Counted from the first letter of the stretch, positions 11,230-22,135 are shown. The stretch is DNA of 64,000 bases from Aselliscus stoliczkanus (GCA_033961575.1 CM066740.1:61883213-61947212); one strand, 5' to 3'. Program-made: numbers and translations. The notes: generated by a model not told the origin, from the letters alone.

Positions 11230-11390
11230 ACACACTGTTTTAAAGAAAAGGAAAAAAAATTGAGTTCCATAGAGGTAGGCTTTAATAAAATCCACAGAGA
11301 TAATAAAATGTAGGACTGGAACTCCTACCCAGATGTTCTGATTCCAAATTCGGAACGCTATAAATTTGCTTCCTTCTTCTTAGAATACAA
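11230..11390 (-). mobile_element. MIR-type SINE fragment
   Basis: GTAGGACTGGAACTCCTACC then AGATGTTCTGATTCC is the reverse-complement layout of a MIR-type 5' part. Together with 10825-10868 it may be one old element split by later insertions. Confidence 0.4.
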
Positions 11391-11559
11391 TCAATCTGTT
11401 ATTAGATTTAGAAATCCCAAATCCTTTGCATCCCTTTAGCTCAGGGCCTAGCTGAACTCCTTTCAGGTGGCATGAATTGACTAACTGTTAACATGAAAAC
11501 AGAGTCACCAACGGTTTCCCTCAATGGAATCTGTACAGATATCTCTTTGGATCTGTTAT

Positions 11560-12071
11560 GAGAGGTTTATATACGTGTGAGTGGGTTTCCTAAAAACAGC
11601 ATATAGTAGGTCTTCCTTTTAATGCAATCTGACAATCTACTTTAAAATTGAAGTGATTAGACTGTTTAAATCTCATGTAATAATCAATATGGTTAGGGTT
11701 AGGTGTTTTATTTGCATGACTTATTAATTTTGTTCTTTTCTCTTCCTTCCTGTTGGGGGGACAAAGAGATTAATTAATTTATATAATTCTATTTTGTTTT
11801 CATTATTATTTTATTATCTGTGTCTCTTTGAGATTGTTGTCTTTGCTTTCTAGTGGTGACTCTAAGGTTTACAATACACATTATTATTATTTTTGCTGTA
11901 GGCAGTCAATTATCTTTTAAAGAAAAACATTTGATTAGAAAAACAATATTTTATGTTTACCCATATATATTTAATTTCTAGTGTTTTTCGTTTCTTTATG
12001 CAGATCCAAATTTCCATCTGGTGTCCTTCTTCTACTTGAAGAACATCCTTTAAATTATTTCTCATATTGCA
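11560..12071 (-). mobile_element. Old L1 3' UTR (L1M-like), part 1
   Basis: Reverse-strand L1M 3' UTR landmarks: TGGTGACTCTAAGGTTTACA, then TTTCCATCTGGTGTCCTTC and TTCTCATATTGCAGG. Interrupted at about 12071 and resumes near 12277. Confidence 0.6.
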
Positions 12072-12276
12072 GGTAATGGTGTGCAGCAGCTGAGTCACAC
12101 AGACTCACAAGAGTCTGTCCCTTCCCTACTTTTTTTCTCAGAGGTGACTTTTTGATACTTTGAAATTGGCCATAGTAGGATTACTTACACCATGAAAATC
12201 AGAAAATGTAACAAATCTAGGCTTGTTTCCCAGGAATACTGTTACACATTTGCCATCACACAACTTAGTGCAGTCC
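12072..12276. mobile_element. Unidentified ~205-bp insertion in an old L1
   Basis: L1M sequence is continuous up to GCAGG and again from TGGCAATAAGCTCTCTCAGC. The 205 bases between do not belong to that order and have no coding capacity. They are probably another old repeat; no terminal repeat or TSD is clear. Confidence 0.4.
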
Positions 12277-12360
12277 TGGTTGGCAATAAGCTCTCTCAGC
12301 TTTTATACATCTGACAAAATCTTTATTTCATCTTAATTTTTTGAAAGAAGCTTATGACTC
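12277..12360 (-). mobile_element. Old L1 3' UTR (L1M-like), part 2
   Basis: AAGCTCTCTCAGCTTTTATAC and AAATCTTTATTTCATC continue the reverse L1M order broken at 12071. Confidence 0.6.
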
Positions 12361-12379
12361 CAAAAAGGATAAATATAAA

Positions 12380-12800
12380 CAAAATAACATCACTGTACTC
12401 ATACATCATATTCAGGTTACTAAAAACTAGTGATGAAAGAAACTCTTTAAGAGCTCCCAAAGGAAAAAAAACACATTATGTGCAGAGGACCAAATAGGAG
12501 AATGAGAGCAGACTTCTCACAGGAAACGTTGCGAGCCAGAAGAAAATAGGGTGACATCTTTAAATTACTAGAAAAAGTAAACTATCAATCTAAAATTCTA
12601 TACCCTGCCAAATTTTCTTTCAGAAAATGAAGTAAAGACTGAGAAAGCATTTAGTAGCTAAGGAGATTCACAAATGCTCTGGTGAGTTTGGCAAATTTAG
12701 GGGCAAGTCATCCAGAAGTCTATTTACAGGAGCGATTGAGGCAGCTTTTGGTTTAGAAAAGGCATATTTTTAAAAAGGGAAGCAGGTTGACCTAGCCATA
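12380..12800 (+). mobile_element. Old L1 3' UTR (L1M-like), forward
   Basis: GAGAGCAGACTTCTCACAGG, then GAGCCAGAAGAAAATAGGG and AAATTCTATACCCTGCC are forward-strand L1M 3' UTR landmarks. It opposes the fragment at 11560-12360 and covers an overlapping part of the consensus, so the two are more likely separate insertions than one inverted copy. The 3' border is soft. Confidence 0.55.
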
Positions 12801-14330
12801 AAGTTCAGTGTAATGGGTGTAGGAGTAGTAACACTATAAGTGCAATGTACCGTCACTTGGATTTTGCACAGGGCCCAGTGTCTATGGGATTCATATCTGA
12901 GGCCAGTGATAAAGGCATAGACTTGGCTGTAGTTAAAAACTAAATGATATGTCTTTCTAAAAGTTTTATTAAACTTTGGGGAATAATCAAGATGATGTCG
13001 ACACCTCTTTTATAACAGAATGTAGCACCAGAAATGGGCTGCATTATGTTCAAATTTGCCCCTAGCTGGTAATGGTTTATGAGCATGGGCGAGGCTCACC
13101 TGGAAGTCCCACATAATATTAAAGGTGTCTTTGCTGGGGGATGAAATCCTGCATTAGCTGAGGAGAAAGAGCAAGTAAAAGCACTTTATTTGTTGTGGAC
13201 TTTTATCATGAGTATTACCAGTATCTTTTTAATTCTCCTTCTATAGTGGAAATTTCCCTTATTGTGCCCTGTGTTCCTAGGGTAGAAGTTAGAAACTTTC
13301 CCAGCCCTTCTTAAAGTTAATGTAAAAACAGTCAAATATACTACAAGAGATTATTGTATAGAAGAAGTCCACATGCGGAAACAGGTACCAAAGGGAATCC
13401 ACTGTCTAGAGAGAATAACCATGGAGACATCTGACATGCAAACAAGCAGTGTGGGAAATTCTAGGATGAGGGAAGTTGTGTAAGTGTGCTGAGTGCTGCA
13501 TTAACCTTAGTGTAAGGTTTGGGCGCTGTCCTCATTCCACAGCTCCTAAGGTCCATTTTCTGACCTCCCAGAGAGTCTGTGACCTGCCTAATATACTTTA
13601 ATATTTTTTTTACTGTGTACATCAGCACTAGAGGGTTCTGTTGTTTTCACCTAACCCCCCCTCCAGTTGATACATTCCCTACTGTATCCTGATTTTTGTA
13701 GTCATAATCCCAAATGTACCTCCCCAAACTTTCCAGCACTCTTTCATTTAACAAAGTGTTAAATTATCAGAATTCTAACTTTGCGTGCTCATATGCAACC
13801 AATTGATAGATAAAATGCTTTTCCTCGTCTATTCCTGACACAGTTCCAAAAGCGTTGTGAATCCCACAAGACCTCAACTTGGCAAAGATGGAATATTTTT
13901 CCAGGTCACCAGAAAAATGTTGAGTGAAAAGCATATCCTTAAGAGTAAGGTAGTCCTGTTTCCTCTCCTTAATGGAAAGAGGAACTCTGGTGGGAATTAT
14001 ACTGTTCTCGTGTACATGTGCACTCAGAATGGTCAGCACACCCATGTTCCGAATGAGGGCTCCTCCCAAGGTGCCTGGAAGAACATTGAATGTTTTGGTC
14101 ATCTAAGCAGCCACTCACTGTCATTTCTATAAGGTCCACTTAAGAAAAAAAGAAGAATAACTTATAAAGACATCAACCTGGAGTCCTCACTGCATGAACA
14201 GGAAGGAATTTTGAAATTAGCTATTTAAGTGTGTGATACCATTTAAATCCTTTCTCTATTTTTAGAAATAGAACATGTCTTGAACATGCAGGCTTCCCCC
14301 AGAATGTTTAAACTGAATTTGTAATTGATC
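12801..14330. other. Unassigned sequence with one 111-codon frame
   Basis: Minus-strand frame 13767-14102 (111 codons from ATG) is the longest open frame outside simple repeats. No domain is recognised, and a plus-strand frame of 91 codons overlaps it. I do not call a gene. Sequence at 13030-13160 may be an old repeat. Confidence 0.4.
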
Positions 14331-14333
14331 ACG

Positions 14334-14370
14334 AACACACACACACACACACGCACACACACACACACAC
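14334..14370. repeat. (CA)n microsatellite with one CG interruption
   Basis: Alternating CA with an ACGCAC interruption at about 14352. Confidence 0.95.
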
Positions 14371-15120
14371 GGCTGGCACAATAACTGTAATGAACATAAT
14401 TTCAGCTTTTCACAGACACATCTCCTATTGCATCTGTGACGGTCTTCCTGTGCGCCCGCTCCCCTCCAGGGCTCCCTTGCTCTCCTCGCCCTCGCTACTC
14501 CTCCAGCACTCAATGCACCTTCTGTCCCCACTACATCAGGAAAGGAACAGATGTATTCCTGCATAAATATGTGATTGATAACATTTAAATACTAACTTTC
14601 TGATGGGGTGTTTGCATTTCAACTTTAAGCCTAAGGATGAATTGATATAAGAGTCTGCCTCTGGCTTTCTTGTCATGTCCAGATTTATGTCCCTTGTGAA
14701 GCTGCTGACACAATTCCCAGGCAGTATGTCAGACACAGGGACACAGACTGGCCCTGCTTGTATTTACCTCAGAGCTGGGTGTGTACTTACAGGTATTCCT
14801 CAGCAGAATAGAGCTGAAAGTCAGTCTCTGGGGCCTTCTTGCTAAGTAATATGTGCAAGAAGTACCAAAGACTTAAAAACAGACAGTATAAAAACAAGCC
14901 TGAGAAGTCACTATCCTGTGTGCTGTGCCATTCTTGTACACAGCCAGGCGGTATCACCATTGTGGTATCTGCCTCCTGTAGGAACGGAACCTGCTGCCAG
15001 AAGCATTAGCTTCTTGAGTGGTGTGGCAGGTGTCATTGGTGAGGTCAGCGGGACAGTTGGTGGTCCAGTAGGCTCACTAGGCAGCTTCAGGAGCACCGCC
15101 ACGTCACCCGTCCCCACCCT
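14371..15120. other. Unassigned sequence
   Basis: Moderate GC at 14430-14530 and 14930-15120, with overlapping frames on both strands lacking recognisable domains. No repeat named. Confidence 0.4.
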
Positions 15121-15124
15121 AAGT

Positions 15125-15300
15125 TGGGAATGACAGCTATGTGCATCTGTTGTATTGCTTGATCATTTGCAAACACTTTCATGTACCGCAGCTTTAGGAG
15201 GACAGAAGAGTTATTCCTACTTGATAGATGGGCCTCAGAGCTAAGGGTGACACACCTAGGGATGCTCAAGAAGGGGCTCCAACTGATTATAAATCTAGCA
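15125..15300 (-). mobile_element. MIR-like SINE remnant
   Basis: AACACTTTCATGTACCGCAG, then TACTTGATAGATGGGCCTCAG and GGTGACACACCTAGGG fits the reverse-complement MIR order (TTACAGATGAGGAAACTGAG and AAGGTCACACAGCTAG in the usual form). Confidence 0.5.
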
Positions 15301-15350
15301 TTCTTTCTATCACATCCTACTTTTCATCATGTATCTCCATGGAGGACACG

Positions 15351-15352
<2 letters not shown>

Positions 15353-15388
<36 letters not shown>
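15353..15388. repeat. (CA)n microsatellite
   Basis: About 17 uninterrupted CA units. Confidence 0.95.
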
Positions 15389-15391
<3 letters not shown>

Positions 15392-15484
15392 GTGTTGGTG
15401 AATATTGAACTGGCCCTTGTACAAATACCAAATACATTTTTAGGGAGCTGCAGAAACATCATGATGGGTTGATAAGGCAACAAA

Positions 15485-15600
15485 ACTCTAAAGGAGATGT
15501 GTTGAGGACCTACTATGTGCTGGGCACTAGACTAGGGGTTGGGGTACAACAGCTCATAGGGTCTTGGCCCCCCTTGAGCTAATCTAGCCAGTAAGAAAAT
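15485..15600 (+). mobile_element. L2-like LINE fragment
   Basis: GAGGACCTACTATGTGCTGG then GCACTAGACTAGGGGTTGGG is the widespread L2-type block. Short and diverged. Confidence 0.5.
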
Positions 15601-16245
15601 AAGAATAGTTGATCATTTTAGAAGCTAAGGTTTAGGCTTATGGTTGCTATGACTGCCTGATGCTGTAATTTTCTTATTAAAATTATTTTCCCTAGCTGAT
15701 TATAAACCTTAGAGGGCAAAGATCACACATTTTTACAACCACCATGTCTCAATTCTAGGGAGAGGAAGGGAGGACAATGTGTGAAAAATTCCAGGGATAG
15801 CTCTTTGTAAAGGGAGTGGATGGCCATTAGTTGCACTATTAGTTTTGACCTCCCTAAATCACTCCCCCAGGGTCCAATGGAGTTGTACATTTTCTTTATG
15901 TAAAAAGATCCATGCACAAAAATATTGGGGAGTTGAGCACCAAAAATGTTTTTACGTCCATCAAAATTGCATGAACAAAACATCTGAGTTACTCATTCTA
16001 TGTAGGCAAAGATGTAGACATACCTGGCAACTACAGCCTAAAGATCCCGTGTGCTATGCTGCAGCCACACATGTGTGGGCAGTGCAGCCTTCACTTCTCT
16101 GTAAGCAGGGAGAGCAAATGCCCCAGAGGCACAGTCACGAAGAGGGCTCGCTTGCCTTCTGCATCTTATTCTCTTGCACCCTATTTCCAGTACCTTCCAA
16201 ATCAATGTCCTATAATGAAAAAGTAAATAATCTGATAGGAGTATC
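15601..16245. other. Unassigned sequence
   Basis: A plus-strand frame of 152 codons (15845-16303) is open but has no recognisable domain and runs into L2-like DNA at its end. Treated as chance. Confidence 0.4.
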
Positions 16246-16249
16246 TTAT

Positions 16250-16640
16250 ACTTTAGTATTTAAATTCAGCAAACATTTATGCATACCTACTGTGTGCCAG
16301 TAGCCATAATACTGACCACATTTCATAAAGAGCTTCTAATCTGTGAGAGAGAAAGGAGACTTACACAGGAGAATAGAGTTTCTAATTTACTAACAAAGCA
16401 GCACACAGGCACGTAGGAAATGGATAAAAATGTTAGAGGCAGGTAAGCTGTGTAAGTAATGGATAAATGATTCATTTCTTTGTTCAACCAATATATATTT
16501 ATCCCATGCTTCTGAAACTTTGGTTGCTGGAGATACAGAATAAAATGAAACAAGGTAAGTCCTTGCCCTGATGAAATTTAAATTCTAGTGGGAGAAATAT
16601 GTAGATCATAAATAAATAAGGGAGTGATCTACCTTGTTTC
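16250..16640 (+). mobile_element. L2-like LINE fragment, two blocks
   Basis: AGCAAACATTTATGCATACC and CTACTGTGTGCCAG start one block. GTTGCTGGAGATACAGAATA, CTTGCCCTGATGAAATTTAAA and TTCTAGTGGGAGAAAT mark the second. Typical L2 order, diverged and non-coding. Confidence 0.6.
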
Positions 16641-16659
16641 CTAAGCAACCCTCACATGT

Positions 16660-17040
16660 CCGCCGTGTTGCATCCCTCCTGAACTACTAGCTTTTCTATA
16701 CATGAGTCATTTTCATTCCTATCTCCCAGAGGTTGTTTCCTTACTTACAAAAATTTTCTCAACTTTCTGGCCTGATTTAGAAGGTCCCCTCCCATCCTTC
16801 AAGGCTCAGCTCAAAAGTCAGCTCTCCTTCCAAACCTTTCCTGCTAATCTCAGGAAATGTTAGCATTCTGTCCTCTAGATTGCCATACACTTGGCTTCAA
16901 TTTCTGCAGGTGTAACACTGAAGTGCAATTTGATGTTTATATGCCTTTCCCCCCACATTAGACAAAGAGTTTCTCAAGAGAAGAGACTTCCCATGCCCTG
17001 CACCTAGGACGTCAGCCGCTTATGGAGCGGAACTATAATA
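16660..17040 (+). mobile_element. L2/CR1-like LINE 3' fragment
   Basis: CATCCTTCAAGGCTCAGCTC, then CCTTTCCTGCTAATCTCAGG and TTAGACAAAGAGTTTCTCAAG resemble the L2-type 3' end. Highly diverged. Confidence 0.45.
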
Positions 17041-17079
17041 ACATCATCAGTCACAACGACAACAATAACACAAGCTAAA

Positions 17080-17240
17080 ATGCCAACAATGTGCCAAGTA
17101 TTCTGCTAAGTGAGTGAATTCCAAACAAACCTTTGCAATATATATTTAATTATGTCCATTTTATAAATGAGAAAACTGAGACTCATAGAGGTTACATGAT
17201 TTACCCAAAGTAAGAAAATTAGTAAGGGATAGATATCTGA
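17080..17240 (-). mobile_element. MIR-like SINE
   Basis: TCCATTTTATAAATGAGAAA, ACTGAGACTCATAGAGGTTA and TTTACCCAAAGTAAG give the reverse MIR order. Confidence 0.65.
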
Positions 17241-19150
17241 TGAATGATTACATAAATTGGTATTTATTTTATTACAACAAAGAACTCTGTTCACATGCAC
17301 TCATCCTTAAAAATTAGATACTCAAAAGACATAAGCATCTGCTCAAAACTTTTTTAAAAATTTGAAGGATATTGATCATCATCATCATAGAAGCAAAATC
17401 CAGTTACATATCAAGGCTTATGGACCTGAATGAGGTAAAAGATTTTAAATTAAAGAATAAGTGATCTACCTGAAGAAACTCTGATGCATATAATTCCCAG
17501 AGGAACATTTGAAAGCCTTGACATTTATTTTCTCTTGGACACATATTTTCTCCAACTTCAAAGACAGCTGTTAGAAAGAAATGAGGCCAGGGGTTTAGGG
17601 GCAACCATGAGACTTAAAAACAGAAAATTGTATTTTTTCATCATGCAGTGTCTCCCTTCTTTCCACAGTACAGAATACCATGTCTGTACCCACATAGCCC
17701 CGACACTCATTGGATCTCAGAAAATCACCATGGACAGAGTAGCTCATTTTCCTAGTTAAGAGAAAAGTTGGATCAAAAATGTTTACATTTGGATGTCTTA
17801 TCCAACTTGTCTGTGTTACGAAATCTCAGGATTCACCAGCTTATTGGATACTCGTTTGCTTGTTGAACTTGAATGGGAAAGACAAAATCTGAACATGTTA
17901 TTTCCTGTTGGTCTGAAGTGCTGTGATACTAAAATTGTCTGTAAAAGCTTGGAGCCTTGGTAACGAAGACACTATGAAAAGGTAGAACAGTGCCACATTT
18001 CTGTTCAAGGAAGTCTTCCTGGTATCCATTTATTTGCAATAAAGTTATCTTTCTGATATAGAGACAGGAAATAGAGAAGATTTTGACCATTTTCTCTAGA
18101 GTCATTTTAATCAGCCTGCTGCCTTAGCATTCACGACACCAATAGCATTCATTCTGAAAAGCTCCTTTCAATCACCCTAAATAAATTGTCATCAGAAATC
18201 CAATCAGGGATGATGAGCCTGGGTATTATAGAGTCATGCTTTGAATCTTGATAGTTTAAAAAATTAGTCATATCATTGGACTAAAAAAATGTTGCTTATT
18301 AATAGTATTAAACTGGTTATAATTTTGAACTTTTATAATTTTGCCTGTCAGCTACAGATACAAGACAATTTAATAGGAACTCTGCCACCTCTCAGCAGGG
18401 AAGAGGGCTGGCCACACAAGCCTATTGCTCTGCATGTGGTCAACCTTCAAATTAGTAAGAAAGGCCCTAGAGAAAGGAAAGATTAATAGAAGGGGTGTTT
18501 GGTGAGCCCTCTGTCAAATAAATACAAGCACTGGAGAATCCTATATCTTATTCCAGAAAGAGCCAGGAACTGAACCATGGCTGTTAAGATTTTGTAGCCC
18601 TCTAGGAATGTCTGTAACATCTCTATGTTGGTTACATTTGTTATCCCCTCTCTTTTTAAAAAAAAAATCTGAATTACAGTAACACTCTTAAAACTAAGTA
18701 AGAGGCATTTAGGAAGGTGGGGGGCTACAGATGAGCCTCAAAGTGAGAGCAAGTGGTGGCAGCTATTATGATGGTGAGGAAGGAATGGAAGTCAAACTCC
18801 ACCAGGCAGGCTCTCGGCAAAGCAGATGGGAGATCCTGAAGCCAGGGCTGGTCCTTCCACTGGCAGGGCTTCTTACTCAGGGAAGCATCCATCCTGCTCC
18901 TAAGGCAATGGATCGGATCAGGCCCACCTGGTTTGTTGACGATAATCTCCTTTATTTAAGGTCAACTGATTGTACATGTTAGGCACATCTACAAAAACCC
19001 ACAAGGTTTTTGAGACATTGCATAAGCAGAACACTGCCAGCTTGGACGAAAGAGGACAAAGCAAAAGAGGGCGTTGGACTTCCGAACTTCTACACTTAGG
19101 ATATGAGCTGATAGAGCTACTCAGCTGTGAGCATGTGCTCCCCTTCAAGA
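17241..19150. other. Unassigned sequence
   Basis: Mostly AT-rich and unassigned. 18730-19020 is GC-richer; a block at about 18940-19010 (GTTGACGATAATCTCC) resembles LTR-associated sequence but is not firm. No exon recognised. Confidence 0.4.
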
Positions 19151-19154
19151 AAAA

Positions 19155-19631
19155 GGAAGAATGACTCTGCGACCTGGGCGCAGAGGCAGAGGCTGGGCTG
19201 CAGGCACACAGCTGCCCAGAGCACGGAGCCTTCAGCCTCAGCGACTGAATGGAATCGCTCTGCTGGGTTTTGACCTCTTTGGGGCTTCTGACTCCTTTAT
19301 TCCTTCCCTTTCTCCCTTTTGAAATGGGAATGTCTTGTCTATGCCTGCCCCACCTTTGTGTTTTAGGAGAAGATAACTTGTGTCCTAGCATCATAAGTCT
19401 GCAGATAGAGAGGATTTTTGCCTCAGGATCAATAAAACCAGAATCTTACCCAAATTTGACTGGGTCCATTTGATTTAGATCATGAAATTTGGAACTTTTT
19501 GAGCTGATGATAATTAGATGAGATTTTGAACTTAGACTTGATGCTGCAATTGGTTGATAAATTTGGGGGTGCTGGGGTGGAGTGAATGCATTTTGCATGT
19601 AGGACAGATGTAAATTGTGGAGGACCAGAGA
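19155..19631 (+). mobile_element. MaLR internal 3' end (THE1/MST-int-like)
   Basis: CACGGAGCCTTCAGCCTCAG, GCTCTGCTGGGTTTTGACC, TTTGTGTTTTAGGAGAAGAT and GATGCTGCAATTGGTTG occur in the order of MaLR internal sequence just before a 3' LTR. No coding capacity. The LTR follows directly. Confidence 0.65.
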
Positions 19632-20105
19632 GTGGACTGTATCGGTTTAATAATGACCCCCCAAAATATACGAGTATGTTTACATCCCAATATTTGGAAC
19701 CTGTGAGTCTGAACTTATTTGGAAGAGGGCTTTTGCTGATATAATTAAGTAAAGGATTTTGAGATGAGATCTTCCTGCATTATCCATGTGAGCCCTAAAT
19801 TCATTGACAAGCATCCTTATGAAAGACACACAAAGGGATACACACAGCAAAGAGGAGGCGGTCATGTGAAGATGGAGACAGACTGGAGTGATGTCATCAC
19901 AAACCCAGGAATGCCAAGAGCCACCAAAACAATGAAGAGGCAAGGAAGGGAACCTCCCGACAGCCTCTGGAGGGATCACAGTCCTGCTGACACTTTGGTT
20001 TTAGAATTCTTGCCTCTATAACTGTGAGAGAAAAATACAATTATTGTCCTAAGTCACCAAGTCTGTGGTAACTTGATGCAGTAGCCTTAGAATCTTAATA
20101 CAATT
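19632..20105 (+). mobile_element. MaLR 3' LTR (MLT1/MST-like)
   Basis: ACCCCCCAAAATATACGAG, then AACTTATTTGGAAGAGGGC, CCTTATGAAAGACACACA, TCACAGTCCTGCTGACACTT and GTCACCAAGTCTGTGGTAAC are MaLR LTR landmarks. With the internal piece upstream it forms a 5'-deleted element; no matching 5' LTR is seen. Confidence 0.7.
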
Positions 20106-20565
20106 GTCACCAAACAGTGGAAAATATGTATAGGGTTCCCTGATGCAATTTTTCAGTGAGTGCCAGAGAATACACAAAAGAGTGATGCTCTCTTTTAAAA
20201 ATTCACCTTGGCCGGTTCGGGTCCCACATATGCGGGCCAGTGACACTACCCTCAAAAAAAAAAAAATCACCTTGGATCTCAAAAACATACTGCTAAGTAA
20301 AGGAAGCCAGGCTCACTCATGACATACTGTATAATTCCACTTACCCTGGAGAAAGCTGGCAAACCTACAAGCCAGAAACCACGTTGAATGTTCTCCAGTG
20401 GGCACAGGGGAACTGCTGAGGATGATGATGTAACCAGCATCTTGGTTATTGTGATAATTGCACACTGTATAGTTTGTCAAAACTTAAACTGTACACCTCA
20501 AAGGATGTATTTTACTGTATGTAAATTATACCTCAATAACCTTGACTTTAAAAGTTTTTCCTCTG
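20106..20565 (+). mobile_element. L1 3' UTR remnant (L1MA/MB-like)
   Basis: CATACTGCTAAGTAAAGGAA, ATACTGTATAATTCCAC, AACTGTACACCTCAAAGG and GTAAATTATACCTCAATAA give the 3' UTR order of middle-aged L1. A truncated bat SINE is inserted at 20212. Confidence 0.6.
20201..20275 (+). mobile_element. 5'-truncated short SINE with TSD
   Basis: Only the box B half is present (20212-20253, CCGGTTCGGGTCCCACATAT onward) plus A13. It is flanked by ATTCACCTTGG (20201-20211) and ATCACCTTGG (20266-20275), so it inserted already truncated, without the tRNA-like 5' half or box A. Confidence 0.85.
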
Positions 20566-20870
20566 GTGCTATTGGTTTATGTAATTCTTGCTTTAAAATG
20601 TTTGGAGCAAGTTTTTTGGAACCATGTGAATATCAGTCTTACATTGATATTTAGTTATAGCTGTAACTGACTTGGTTTTACATGATTTTTAAAAATTATT
20701 TTCTGATATCTATTCATTCTCAAAGGACAATGATTTTTCCACCATTGAAAATATACCCCCTCCAACAAAAAAAACATTACATGGTCAGATTTTAGTTCCT
20801 AAACAAGAGTTGAACAAGTGTTTTGCTTTTGAAACAAGTGTATAAAACCCCTAATGACTATTTTGTTTAG
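20566..20870. other. Unassigned AT-rich sequence
   Basis: AT-rich, with an A8 run near 20767. No gene or named repeat. Confidence 0.4.
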
Positions 20871-20955
20871 TTTCACATAGCAAATATTTATTTAGTATCT
20901 TATGAGAAAGATACTATGCTAAGGGCTGGTACTACAAGTGGTTATAGAAATGATT
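20871..20955 (+). mobile_element. L2-like LINE fragment, target of a SINE
   Basis: AGCAAATATTTATTTAGTATC then ACTATGCTAAGGGCTGGTAC is the L2-type block. The long SINE at 20969 is inserted at its end. Confidence 0.5.
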
Positions 20956-21428
20956 AAGAAACAATTCTGGGCCGGCTGAGTGGTGCATTATTAAGAGCTG
21001 GCTTGGGACACCAGCGACCCAGGTTCGGATCCCACATGTGAGGGCCAGTGACACTGCCCTCTACAGCTATGACGGTGAACAACAGCTTCACTTGGAGCTG
21101 GGCTGCTGTGAGTCCCCAGGACAGCATAGCTGCAGCCCCTGCTGCAGTGGGCTGCCATAGGCTACAGTGAGTGGCCGGCAGCCAGCGTGAGCTGCCAAGA
21201 GCCGCGGTGAGCAACCATCCAGAGGCTGGTGACCGATCTGCCTCATCTGGGAAGAGCGCAATGACAATACCAACATGGGCCAGTGAAGCAACGCCCTCCG
21301 CAACTAGTCTGAAGAACAAAAGGACAGCAACTTGTCTGTTCCCCTCCCCCGATTCCCCAACACTATTTCCCTCCCCCAACTCCCCAATAAAACCTTAAAA
21401 AAATAAATAAATAAAAAGAAACAATTCT
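20956..21428 (+). mobile_element. Long T+ type tRNA-headed SINE
   Basis: Body 20969-21415 between a perfect 13-base TSD AAGAAACAATTCT (20956-20968, 21416-21428). The head matches the short SINE, but after CTGCCCTC it continues with CTACAGCTATGAC and a ~330-bp body (CTGGAGCTGGGCTG, GATCTGCCTCATCTGGGAAG) ending CCCCAATAAAACCTT and an A-rich tail. The AATAAA near the tail is a feature of T+ SINEs; the usual TCTTT terminator reads CCTTA here. Confidence 0.92.
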
Positions 21429-21510
21429 ATTTATAGTTACAAAGGAGTGTAAAGTAAGAAGCAAGTAACTCTGATGCAAAACAGACTCAAAGGAAATGCT
21501 TTGGGGTCTT

Positions 21511-21611
21511 AGAAGAGGAAGCAGGGCTAGCCAAGTGTCGTGGTGGTTAAGCGCTGGTTTGGGAAGCCAGTGGCCCCGGTTCGGGTCCCACATATGAGGG
21601 CCAGTGACACT

Positions 21612-21652
<41 letters not shown>

Positions 21653-21662
21653 AGAGGAAGCA
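21511..21662 (+). mobile_element. Short tRNA-headed SINE with TSD
   Basis: Body starts at 21524 with GGGCTAGCCAAGTGTCG and has box B GGTTCGGGTCCC and a 32-base A-tail. TSD AGAAGAGGAAGCA is perfect at 21511-21523 and 21650-21662. Young by TSD identity and tail length. Confidence 0.92.
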
Positions 21663-21794
21663 ATCATACCCAAATGGGAGGACCCCTTTCAAATAGATGA
21701 GGTGGAATCGAAAATAGAAAATGGATGATTGTAGATTTCAACAAAAAGAGGAAGCCAAAGTGGAAGAAACTGCGTGGGCAAAGACACATGGGAT

Positions 21795-22135
21795 GAGCTG
21801 AATGCTGGTGTCCACCCCGAATTTATATGCTGAAGTCAATCCTCAATACGACGGGCTTAGGAGGCGGGGCCTTTGAAAGATAATTAGGTCCTGAGGGTGG
21901 AACTCTCTTGAATGGAGTTGTTGCCCTGAGAAAGAGTAGAAGACAGGGGGTCTCCCTCTCTGCTTTCCACCAAGTGAGACAACCATCATCTGCAAACCAG
22001 GAAGTGATCTCAACAGATGCTGGAACCACCTGCACCTGGATCCCAGTCTTGAGAACTGTGAGAAATAAGTGTTTGTTGTTTAAGCTGCCCAGGCTGTGGT
22101 CATTTGCCATCACCACCTGCACTAAGACAGCGCAG
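21795..22135 (+). mobile_element. MaLR LTR (MST-like)
   Basis: CGAATTTATATGCTGAAGTC, GAGGCGGGGCCTTTGAAAG, ATAATTAGGTCCTGAGGGTGG, TCTTGAGAACTGTGAGAAAT and GTTTGTTGTTTAAGC are MST/THE1 LTR landmarks in order. Probably a solo LTR: no internal sequence is seen next to it. Confidence 0.7.

Noticed and set aside
11691..11703. GGTTAGGGTTAGG, an interstitial telomere-like repeat
   Set aside because: Only about two units, within L1-like or AT-rich DNA; consistent with chance.
11560..12800. Twin-primed (5'-inverted) single L1 insertion
   Set aside because: The two opposed pieces cover overlapping consensus regions, whereas twin priming gives abutting ones. Separate insertions are more likely.
13767..14102. 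A 111-codon minus-strand frame
   Set aside because: No recognised domain, an overlapping plus-strand frame of similar length, and no promoter or splice context. Conservation analysis would be needed to revive it.
15845..16303. A 152-codon plus-strand frame
   Set aside because: No recognised domain, and its 3' part runs into L2-like repeat.
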